From the NCBI GenBank assembly GCA_022823505.1, contig JAJEIA010000164.1:1-43691 (forward strand): 43,691 nucleotides of DNA, read 5' to 3'. A model generated the notes under the pieces. It saw nothing but the letters and a program-made list of their open reading frames with translations. It did not search any database and had not been told where the DNA came from. Positions 16,929 through 23,871 of the stretch are shown here, piece after piece. Source of the DNA: Dehalococcoidia bacterium. GTDB lineage: Bacteria; Chloroflexota; Dehalococcoidia; Lucifugimonadales; UBA3495. The first letter of the stretch is position 1. Each line of letters starts with the position of its first letter. Made by a program: the position numbers and the translations under genes.

Positions 16929-17837
16929 CTACCGTAGCGTTCCCGGCGGGTAATGCTCCAGCCACCATCGCGCGATCTCATCTCGCCGGGCGAACCACAC
17001 CCCGGGGTGGCTCCGCGCATAGCGCAAAAACCGGTCCAACGCTCGTGACCGTGCCGGGCGTCCCGCAATGCGGCAGTGCAGTCCTACCGACATCATTTTT
17101 GGGTGGGTGCGACCCTCCTCGTACAGCACGTCGAAGGTGTCCTTCATGTACTCATAGAAGTCGCCGACGCTGTTCAGCCCGCCGCGCCAGAAACGCGCGT
17201 CGTTGGTCTCGAAGCTGTAAGGCAGCACCGGCCACGGCCTGCCGTGCACTTCGGTATAGTAGGGCAGGTCGTCGTTGAAGACGCCGCTGTCGTAGACGAA
17301 GCCGCCCTCTTCCGCCACCAATTCCCGTGTGTTCACGCTCGGGCCATAGCGCGTGAACCATCCCACGGGCCGCTCCCCCGTAGTGCGCTCCAATGACTCC
17401 ACCGTCATGCGGATCGCCTCGGCTTCTTCGTCGCGCGTCTTGTTGTGGTACTCCTCCCAACGATAGCCGTGGCCGCATACCTCGTGCCCGCGCTCAACTA
17501 CAGCCCGCGCAACCTCCGGGTTCCGCTCGAACGCCACGGCGCAGCAGAAGAACGTCCCCTTGACGCTGTACCTGTCCATCAGGTTCAGGATCCGCCACAC
17601 GCCGACCCGGCTGCCGTACTCGAAAAAGGACTCGTTGAACAGGTCACGCTGGCCCGCCGGCACGGGCGACGGCACTTCGTTGTTCGTTTCGTGGTACGAG
17701 TCACCGTCCAGCAGCGACGCCTCGCTGCCCTCCTCGTAATTCACCACCACGGAGATGGCGATGCGGGCGCCGCCCGGCCATTGGATGACCGGAGGGTTTT
17801 CGCCGTATCCAACAAAGTCGCGGTGTATTCCTGTCAT
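16929..17837 (-). CDS. Polysaccharide deacetylase-family protein, PuuE allantoinase-like
   Basis: A NodB-fold hydrolase of 302 residues. ATG 17837 is used, with AGGA about 9 nt upstream; a longer frame to 17942 has a low-similarity N-terminus. PuuE-type features are RIAISVVVNYEEGSEASLL near 25-43, the GHEVCGHGYRWEEYHN stretch carrying the metal-site histidines, and VNTRELVAEEGGFVYDSGVF followed by NDDLPYY. PuuE proteins are cofactor-independent allantoinases in purine breakdown. No other ureide gene is nearby, so a role on another amide or N-acetyl compound is equally possible. It is divergent from the acyl-CoA ligase gene. Confidence 0.87.
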   Translation of the reverse strand: MTGIHRDFVGYGENPPVIQWPGGARIAISVVVNYEEGSEASLLDGDSYHETNNEVPSPVPAGQRDLFNESFFEYGSRVGVWRILNLMDRYSVKGTFFCCAVAFERNPEVARAVVERGHEVCGHGYRWEEYHNKTRDEEAEAIRMTVESLERTTGERPVGWFTRYGPSVNTRELVAEEGGFVYDSGVFNDDLPYYTEVHGRPWPVLPYSFETNDARFWRGGLNSVGDFYEYMKDTFDVLYEEGRTHPKMMSVGLHCRIAGRPARSRALDRFLRYARSHPGVWFARRDEIARWWLEHYPPGTLR

Positions 17838-17987
17838 GCTGATGGGTCCTATGGTTAGAGTTGAAAAGGCCCAATGTGCTCGTGTCCTCGAATTGGACTC
17901 TTTGCGCGGCCTCATGCACCCGTCGCTGGGGAACTGCGACAAAGCTCAATTCGGAGTTCGGCAGCAGAATAACCCAAACGCGCCGGC

Positions 17988-18016
17988 TGGACAATTCTAC
18001 TTGAACGGTACAAAAT
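17988..18016 (+). promoter_or_regulatory. Possible promoter of the acyl-CoA ligase gene
   Basis: TGGACA at 17988-17993, a 17-nt spacer and CAAAAT at 18011-18016. The same TGGACA -35 appears before mfd and the transketolase pair. Predicted leader is about 40 nt. Confidence 0.4.
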
Positions 18017-18063
18017 GCCGGCGAATCCTCGCGAGCATCGAACTGGCACACAGGGTGATCTTA

Positions 18064-19686
18064 ATGGCAACCCCAACTGCGTCAACCCAGAAACTCACCC
18101 CGCTGCTCTTCCTGGAGCGCAGCGCAGCCGTGTATCCGCACCGCGCCGCCTGTATCTACAACGGTGCCGTCACCACCTACGCTCTGTTCTACGAGCGCGT
18201 TCGCCGCCAGGCCGCCGCCCTGCGCAGCGTGGGCGTCGAGGCCGGCGACCGGGTGGCTTTTCTGATCCCCAATCTGCCCTCCATGCTGGAGGCCAACTTT
18301 GGTCCCATGGGCATCGGCGCCGTGCTGGTGGCCCTGAACATACGCCTGTCGCCCCGCGAGATCGCGTATATCCTGAACCACTCTGGCTCGAAGGTGCTCG
18401 TGTTCGACTCGGAACTCGCCGACACCGTGCGCCAGTTGCGAGATGATTGCCCGGGCGTCGAAACCTATGTCCAGGTGCGCGACACTGCGCCTCTGGCCAC
18501 GGACATCCCCGGGCCCGAATACGAGCAGTGGCTGGCCAGCTTCGACCCGCTGCCCGAATTGCCCGGCCCGGCCACCGAGAACGACACGCTGACCATCAAC
18601 TACACCTCCGGCACCACCGGCATGCCCAAGGGCGTGGAATATACCCCGCGGGGCGCTTACATCAACGCGCTGGGCGAGGCCATGGAGATGGGCATGAATT
18701 GGCGCAGCATCTACCTGTGGACGCTGCCCATGTTCCACGCCAACGGCTGGTGCTTCCCCTGGGCGGTCACCGCCGTGGGCGGCGCGCACGTTTGCCTGCG
18801 TCGCGTCGACCCCGCCGAGGTGTACCGACTCATCCGTGAGGAGTCCGTCACCCATCTGTGCGCGGCGCCCACCGTACTGACCGGCCTTTACGCTGCGCCC
18901 GAAGCAGAGACAGCGGACCTTTCCGGACTGACGATCATGACCGCCGGCGCACCGCCGGCTCCCCAGGTGATCCGCACCATCGAGGGCATGGGCGCAGAAA
19001 CCATCCATGTCTACGGCCTCACCGAGACCTACGGCCCCTGCACGGTCGCCGCCGGCCAGCCCGAGTGGGACGACCTGGGCAGCGAGGACCTCGCTCGGGT
19101 CAAGGCCAGGCAGGGCGTACCCTTTATCGTTTATGGTTCAGGTCTGCGCGTCGTCAACGAGGAAATGGACGATGTACCGCGCGACGCCGAGACCATGGGC
19201 GAGGTCGTCATGCAGGGCGACGCCGTGATGAAGGGTTACTACAACGATCTCGATGCCACCGCCGAGGCGTTTCGCGGCGGCTGGTTCCACTCCGGCGACC
19301 TGGCCGTTTGGCACCCCGACGGGTACATCGAACTGCAGGACCGCTCCAAGGACATCATCATTTCCGGCGGCGAGAACATCTCCAGCCAGGAAGTCGAAAA
19401 AGTCATCATGGAGCACCCCGGCGTTCTGGAGGTCTGCGTCGTCGGTGTGCCGGACCAGCGCTGGGGCGAGGTTCCCAAGGCCTTCGTCGTTCCCCGCGAC
19501 GGCGGTCAGCTCACCGCCGACGAGATCATCGATTTCACTCGCGACCGCATCGCCCACTTCAAGGCGCCCAAGAGCGTAGAATTCGGCAATCTTCCCAAGA
19601 CCGCCACCGGCAAGATCCAGAAATACATCCTGCGCGACAAGGAATGGCAGGGCCATGAGCGCCGCATCCAGGGTTCGCAGGTATAG
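18064..19686 (+). CDS. AMP-binding acyl-CoA synthetase
   Basis: ATP-dependent ligase that activates a carboxylic acid to its CoA thioester through an acyl-adenylate. From ATG 18064 it has 540 residues, with AGGGTG upstream. The P-loop signature TSGTTGMPKG is at 181-190, the adenylate motif YGLTETYGP near 318-326, the hinge segment DRSKDIIISGGENIS near 428-442, and the catalytic lysine K517 in KTATGKIQKY. The LPMFHANGWCFPWAVTAVGG stretch is typical of the AlkK/medium-chain group. It precedes the second luciferase-like gene by 42 nt and both probably share the terminator at 20785, so the two may act on one substrate. Confidence 0.94.
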   Translation: MATPTASTQKLTPLLFLERSAAVYPHRAACIYNGAVTTYALFYERVRRQAAALRSVGVEAGDRVAFLIPNLPSMLEANFGPMGIGAVLVALNIRLSPREIAYILNHSGSKVLVFDSELADTVRQLRDDCPGVETYVQVRDTAPLATDIPGPEYEQWLASFDPLPELPGPATENDTLTINYTSGTTGMPKGVEYTPRGAYINALGEAMEMGMNWRSIYLWTLPMFHANGWCFPWAVTAVGGAHVCLRRVDPAEVYRLIREESVTHLCAAPTVLTGLYAAPEAETADLSGLTIMTAGAPPAPQVIRTIEGMGAETIHVYGLTETYGPCTVAAGQPEWDDLGSEDLARVKARQGVPFIVYGSGLRVVNEEMDDVPRDAETMGEVVMQGDAVMKGYYNDLDATAEAFRGGWFHSGDLAVWHPDGYIELQDRSKDIIISGGENISSQEVEKVIMEHPGVLEVCVVGVPDQRWGEVPKAFVVPRDGGQLTADEIIDFTRDRIAHFKAPKSVEFGNLPKTATGKIQKYILRDKEWQGHERRIQGSQV

Positions 19687-19728
19687 CCCGGATCATTCGG
19701 CCTACGAGCCCCGACGAGGAGGACAGGT

Positions 19729-20772
19729 ATGGAGTACGGACTCTTTCTCGAGTTCCCGCGTCCCATTGAAGGTGACCACCACGATGCGTTTACCCAGTCG
19801 TTCCGGTTAGTCCAGGAAGCCGAGGACCTGGGGGTGGCCTCGGTTTGGCTCGCCGAGTACCACTTCAACATGGAACGGGTGCTGGCGTCACCGGTGATGA
19901 TTGCAACCGCAATTGCCGCCAAGACCCACACCATGCGCATCGGCACCGCCGTTTACTGCCTGCCCCTGGGACACCCGATCCGCGTGGCCGAGGAGATGGC
20001 GACCCTGGACCACATCAGCGACGGCCGGATCGAACTGGGTGTCGGACGCGGCACTTTCCCCAACGTCCACGAGGGTTTCAATGTCACCTTCGAGGAGAGC
20101 CGCAGCCGGTTTGACGAGTTCCTGGAAATCGTAGTGACCGCCTGGACCCAGGAGACCTTCTCCTTCCACGGCGAGCACTACTCCTGCGACGAACTGACCG
20201 TGACGCCGCGCCCCTATCAGCAGCCTCATCCGCCCATAACCGTGGGTGTCACGTCCGCGGAGAGTTTCCCGATCATCGGCGCCATGGGATACCCGCTGAT
20301 CGTCAACCCTTCCCGCGTGTTCACCCTGGACCAGCTTGCCGGACCCATGGCGGAGTACCGGGCGGCCTGGAAAGCTGCTGGGCACCCCGGCGAGGGCCGA
20401 GTGGGCCTCCGCGTTCCCATTTATGTCAACGAGGACGCCGACGCTGCGTATCGTGACCCGATGGAATCGGCGATGAACTCGATCACCCGCCTGGGCGAAC
20501 GCGTCGGCTCCTACGCCGGCAGGGCTGGAACCACGGGCGACTGGGGCGAGCAGAGTCGCATCATCCTGGGCATGGACTACGACGACTGGCTGCGCGACAA
20601 GGTCGTCTACGGCACGCCCGATGCAGTCGCCGAGCGACTCACCGAGCTTGAGGAAAACCTGGGTCTCGATCAGCTCATATACGAGATCAACTACGGCAAC
20701 CTGATGCCGGACGAAATGCAGACCGCGTCCCTGCGGCTGTTCAACAAGAAGGTCCTGCCAAGATTGACCTGA
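19729..20772 (+). CDS. LLM-class flavin-dependent oxidoreductase
   Basis: Second luciferase-like monooxygenase, 347 residues, with a strong GAGGAGG ribosome site. Signs of the family are SVWLAEYHFNMERVLASP near residue 39, the barrel core IRVAEEMATLDHISDGRIEL, and GVGRGTFPNVHEGFN near 104-118. ITVGVTSAESFPIIGAMG and a closing GTPDAVAERLTELEE also fit. It is about 50 residues shorter than the paralogue at 14691 and clearly diverged. It lies directly after the acyl-CoA ligase on one likely transcript. Reduced flavin would have to come from a reductase elsewhere; none is adjacent. Confidence 0.93.
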   Translation: MEYGLFLEFPRPIEGDHHDAFTQSFRLVQEAEDLGVASVWLAEYHFNMERVLASPVMIATAIAAKTHTMRIGTAVYCLPLGHPIRVAEEMATLDHISDGRIELGVGRGTFPNVHEGFNVTFEESRSRFDEFLEIVVTAWTQETFSFHGEHYSCDELTVTPRPYQQPHPPITVGVTSAESFPIIGAMGYPLIVNPSRVFTLDQLAGPMAEYRAAWKAAGHPGEGRVGLRVPIYVNEDADAAYRDPMESAMNSITRLGERVGSYAGRAGTTGDWGEQSRIILGMDYDDWLRDKVVYGTPDAVAERLTELEENLGLDQLIYEINYGNLMPDEMQTASLRLFNKKVLPRLT

Positions 20773-20784
20773 CCTTGCAACAGA

Positions 20785-20816
20785 TGAGGGGCGCTGCATC
20801 GCGCCCCTCACTTTTT
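20785..20816 (+). terminator. Rho-independent terminator after the ligase/luciferase-like pair
   Basis: TGAGGGGCGC/GCGCCCCTCA, a 10-bp stem with 6-nt loop, then CTTTTT. Confidence 0.9.
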
Positions 20817-20843
20817 CACAGTCGGTTTGAAGTCGCCTAGTGA

Positions 20844-21872
20844 TCAGTCCCAGGTGAAGCAGACCTTTCCCGTGCCGCCGGCTTCGAAAAGCCGGTAGGC
20901 CTCGTCCGCTTGATCCAGCGTGAACCGGTGGGTGAACAGCTCTTTCAACGGCACCTTGCGGTCCACCACGAACCGGGCCACCTCTTCCAACCCGTTCAGG
21001 CTGAATGTCCAAGATCCGAGGATGGTCAGCTGCTTGTGGATGATCTGCGGGCTGACATCGAAGGTCGTGGTATTGCCCTCGCCCACGAAGCAGACCCGAC
21101 CCCATAGCATCGCCGCATCGACCGCGTTGATCCGCGCCTCGGGTCGGCCGGTACAGTCGAGCGTCGCCGGCGACCCCTCGCCGTGGGTGAGTTCGCGTAT
21201 GGCTTCCACCGGGTTCTGCGTGCCGGCGTCGATGCAAACATCCGCGCCCAGCCGTTGCGCCAGCTCCAGACGCTCGGTGTCCACGTCCACGGCGATCACC
21301 CGCGCTCCCATGGCCTTGGCGAACATGGTGCCGCTGGCGCCCACCGGCCCCTGACCGAAGATCGCCAGGGTATCGTCGCCGGAGATGTTCAGACGCTTCA
21401 GCGCCCAGAAAGCCGTGCCCGTGCCGCACGCGCAGGCCGCGCCCTCGTCAAAGTCCAATCCGTCCGGCATCTTGACGGAGGTGTAGGCGGGACAGATCAG
21501 GAAGTCCTCGTGCCCGCCGTTGGCCCCGGTTCCATAAACGGTTGAGCCGTGCAGGCACATCTGGGTGTACCCGATCCGGCACATTGTGCAGGCCCGGCAG
21601 CCCGTGTAGTGGTGCATCATCACCCGATCTCCCACCGCCACCTCGGTGACGCCGGACCCGATCTCGGCGATCACCCCGCAGGGCTCGTGCCCCGCCACTT
21701 TCAGGTTCGCCGGGTCGCCGCGCTCCGCTTTAGGTGCGCGGTAATGCCGCAGGTCGCTCCCGCACAACCCTGAGGCTTTCATCGCGATGACGACTTCACC
21801 CGGCCCAGGGTGCGGGTCCGGCAAAGTGCGAATCTCGACCTCTTTGTCTCCGGTGAAAACTACGCCGCGCAT
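20844..21872 (-). CDS. Zinc-dependent alcohol dehydrogenase family protein
   Basis: Medium-chain dehydrogenase/reductase of 342 residues that oxidises an alcohol or polyol with NAD(P). Catalytic zinc residues C37 (GLCGSD) and H62-E63 (GHEPCG) are present, and the structural zinc site has four cysteines at 92, 95, 98 and 106 (GCRACTMCRIGYTQMC). The Rossmann turn IFGQGPVGASG precedes an AVDVD acidic end of strand 2, which favours NAD. The ribosome site AGGAGGGAG is strong. It starts 37 nt after the flavoprotein gene on the same strand, so the two likely form an operon. The exact substrate is not readable; the threonine/sorbitol dehydrogenase group is closest in feel. Confidence 0.92.
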   Translation of the reverse strand: MRGVVFTGDKEVEIRTLPDPHPGPGEVVIAMKASGLCGSDLRHYRAPKAERGDPANLKVAGHEPCGVIAEIGSGVTEVAVGDRVMMHHYTGCRACTMCRIGYTQMCLHGSTVYGTGANGGHEDFLICPAYTSVKMPDGLDFDEGAACACGTGTAFWALKRLNISGDDTLAIFGQGPVGASGTMFAKAMGARVIAVDVDTERLELAQRLGADVCIDAGTQNPVEAIRELTHGEGSPATLDCTGRPEARINAVDAAMLWGRVCFVGEGNTTTFDVSPQIIHKQLTILGSWTFSLNGLEEVARFVVDRKVPLKELFTHRFTLDQADEAYRLFEAGGTGKVCFTWD

Positions 21873-21909
21873 GGCAACTCCCTCCTTCCTGCCGGGCTTT
21901 TTTGTCCTC

Positions 21910-23514
21910 CTATGGATCGATCAGGACTCCTGGGTTCAGTATCCCGTTCGGGTCCACCGACTTTTTGACCGCCCGCAACGCCTCGGCGAATGGGTCCGGC
22001 CGCTGTTCGTCGTACCACGGACGGTGGGTGCGGCCCACCGCGTGGTGATGCGTGATGGTTCCGCCTGCTGCCATGACCGCATCCGAAGCCGTCTGTTTGA
22101 TCTCGGCGTGCGCCTCGAGTTCGCCGCCCACCTGGCCCAGACCCTCGAAGGTGTAGTACGGCGCTGGCCCGTCCGGGTAGACGTGGGTGAACCGGCATGA
22201 CACCCGCCCACCTCCGCAGGTCCGTTGCAGCGCGTCCTTCAGAGCCCCGCGCACCATTTCGTCCATCGCGGGCCAGCGTTCCCAGGTGATCGATGTCTCC
22301 AGCGTCTCCGCCACGATGCCGTAGCCGATGGTCGCGTTGCGTTCATACGGCGCGTTGATGAAAGAGTCCCGCCAGTTGCCCACGGCGCCCTGGCGTCCCG
22401 CCGACGAGCCGGTTCGTTCCGCCGCGTCGGCGACCACGATGTCGTCCTCCGAAATCTGACCACCGGCGTCCCGTGCTATGGCCACCGCCTGCCGGATGTT
22501 CTCGCCCTGTGGGATTTCGGCCGACTCGAACCCGATGATCAGCAGCGCCTGCGTCCCGTCCAGGCCGGCGAAGTCCTCGGCCTCGGACGGGTCAAGCATC
22601 CGCAGGTTGGCCGGCCACTGTTTCGCCTGCGCGATCAGCCTGGCCCCTTCCGACGCGGCGTGGATCCCGTCGAACACCACGCCAGCCGATGCCCTGAACC
22701 GCGGGCGAGCCTGTATGCGCATCCACGCCTCGGTAATGATCCCCAGGATTCCCTCACTGCCGATCACCATGCGGTCCGGCGAAGGGCCGGCGCCGCTGCC
22801 CGGCAACCGGCGCGATTCCCACAACCCGCCCGGCGTCACCATCCGCACCGACTCTACGAAATCGTCGACGTGCGTGTGGTTTGTGGCGTAGTGTCCGCCG
22901 CTACGTGTGGCAATCCATCCGCCCAGCGTCGAGAATTCAAAGCTCTGGGGGAAATGGCGCAGGGTATAGCCGTGGGGTCGCAGTTGCGCCTCCAGTGCCG
23001 GTCCCAGGACGCCAGCCTGTATCCGGGCCGCGCGTGAGGTTGCATCCACCTCCAGGACCTGGTTCAGCCGGGTCAGGTCAATCGTGCAGACGTTTTCCGC
23101 GTCCGGAGGCTCCACACCGGCGACAACCGTGCTGCCGCCGCCGTACGGGATGGCGATGATGTTCGAGTTGGAGCACCAATCCAGCACACGTGTGACCTCC
23201 TCCTCCGTTCGCGGATAGGCGATCACGTCCGGCGGATTTGGAAACTCGCAGCGGAACCCACGAATGCGGTCCCGGAAGCTGCGCCCGTAGGTGTGCGCCG
23301 CACGGTCGTGGTCGTCCATGCTGCAGAACTCGGCGACCAGCGGGTGGGGCGTGAAGCGGGGCTTGCGGAGGTTGAGGTCAGCGTCGGTGGGAGGGATCGG
23401 CGCCGGCAACGACACACCGTACCGTCGGTTGATCCGGTCCGCCATGGCCGCGTAGTCCGCCGTGGACGGTTCGCGGTCCTCCATCCCCCAGGCCCAGAAA
23501 CTGCGGCGCGCCAT
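21910..23514 (-). CDS. FAD-binding oxidase, alkylglycerone-phosphate synthase-like
   Basis: VAO-type flavoprotein of 534 residues from ATG 23514, which has an AGGAGGGAGG ribosome site. A longer frame to 23604 would run into tRNA-Pro. The FAD-binding part shows IPYGGGSTVVAGVEPP near 134-149 and FPQSFEFSTLGGWIATRSGG near 199-218. The C-terminal part has GRVSCRFTHVYPDGPAPYY and a three-histidine motif (THHHAVGR), which in alkyldihydroxyacetonephosphate synthases supports ether-bond formation. This resemblance is by motif. A glycolate/lactate-type oxidase role is the alternative. The gene begins only 31 nt after the tRNA-Pro body and is followed by the zinc dehydrogenase. Confidence 0.9.
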   Translation of the reverse strand: MARRSFWAWGMEDREPSTADYAAMADRINRRYGVSLPAPIPPTDADLNLRKPRFTPHPLVAEFCSMDDHDRAAHTYGRSFRDRIRGFRCEFPNPPDVIAYPRTEEEVTRVLDWCSNSNIIAIPYGGGSTVVAGVEPPDAENVCTIDLTRLNQVLEVDATSRAARIQAGVLGPALEAQLRPHGYTLRHFPQSFEFSTLGGWIATRSGGHYATNHTHVDDFVESVRMVTPGGLWESRRLPGSGAGPSPDRMVIGSEGILGIITEAWMRIQARPRFRASAGVVFDGIHAASEGARLIAQAKQWPANLRMLDPSEAEDFAGLDGTQALLIIGFESAEIPQGENIRQAVAIARDAGGQISEDDIVVADAAERTGSSAGRQGAVGNWRDSFINAPYERNATIGYGIVAETLETSITWERWPAMDEMVRGALKDALQRTCGGGRVSCRFTHVYPDGPAPYYTFEGLGQVGGELEAHAEIKQTASDAVMAAGGTITHHHAVGRTHRPWYDEQRPDPFAEALRAVKKSVDPNGILNPGVLIDP

Positions 23515-23542
23515 CGCCTCCCTCCTGTTCGGGCAAAAATAA

Positions 23543-23618
23543 TGGTCGGGGTGAGTGGATTCGAACCACCGACCTCCACGTCCCGAACGTGGCGCGCTAG
23601 CCACTGCGCTACACCCCG
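23543..23618 (-). tRNA. tRNA-Pro (CGG anticodon)
   Basis: Read on the minus strand: acceptor CGGGGTG paired with CACCCCG, D stem GCGC/GCGC, anticodon stem CCACG/CGTGG with loop TTCGGGA (anticodon CGG at 23583-23585), T arm GGTGG-TTCGAAT-CCACT, discriminator A and encoded CCA. The bases after CCA are TTATTTTTG, with no separate hairpin, and the flavoprotein start is 28 nt beyond the encoded CCA. Confidence 0.95.
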
Positions 23619-23629
23619 ACTATGTTCAA

Positions 23630-23638
23630 ATTGTAGCA
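23630..23638 (-). promoter_or_regulatory. Extended -10 promoter of tRNA-Pro
   Basis: TGC-TACAAT on the minus strand, with the predicted start near 23623, about 5 nt before the mature tRNA end. It may also serve the flavoprotein and dehydrogenase genes downstream. Confidence 0.6.
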
Positions 23639-23712
23639 TACCCGCAGGCCCGCCTCGCAAACCGCCAGATGCTCGATTGCGTATGATGGGCATTCGCGAG
23701 GGGGCTTTTGAC

Positions 23713-23838
23713 ATGCGTATGCGGATCCTAAAGGGGACCTGGTTGCCCACCCTGATGCTGGGCTTAGCGGCGTTGGCTCTCGCCTGCGGAGGCGCAGAGT
23801 CGGCGCCGGCCTCGGCGATGACGGAAGCGCAATATTAG
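23713..23838 (+). pseudogene. Lipoprotein signal peptide cut off from the DUF4349 gene by an in-frame TAG
   Basis: A 41-residue frame that starts at ATG 23713 with GAGGGGG upstream. It encodes a basic start, a hydrophobic stretch and a lipobox ending in Cys25 (LALACGG), followed by a short polar linker that ends at TAG 23836-23838. The same frame continues without a gap into the DUF4349 protein (GCC GAG GAC TCC...), so this looks like the missing N-terminus of that gene. The break needs only one base change to explain. A sequencing error, a true nonsense mutation or read-through are all possible. Confidence 0.7.
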
Positions 23839-23871
23839 GCCGAGGACTCCTCAGCCGTTCGCGAGTTTGCA

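Noticed and set aside
19888..21429. A 513-residue minus-strand frame across the second luciferase-like gene and the dehydrogenase
   Set aside because: It runs through two well-supported genes and the terminator between them, with low-complexity Arg/Gly content.
23836..23838. TAG read as selenocysteine-like or pyrrolysine recoding
   Set aside because: TAG is used as a normal stop for nuoL, nuoJ, nuoI, the CoA-transferase and others here. No pyrrolysine gene or special hairpin is seen, so a mutation or error is simpler.
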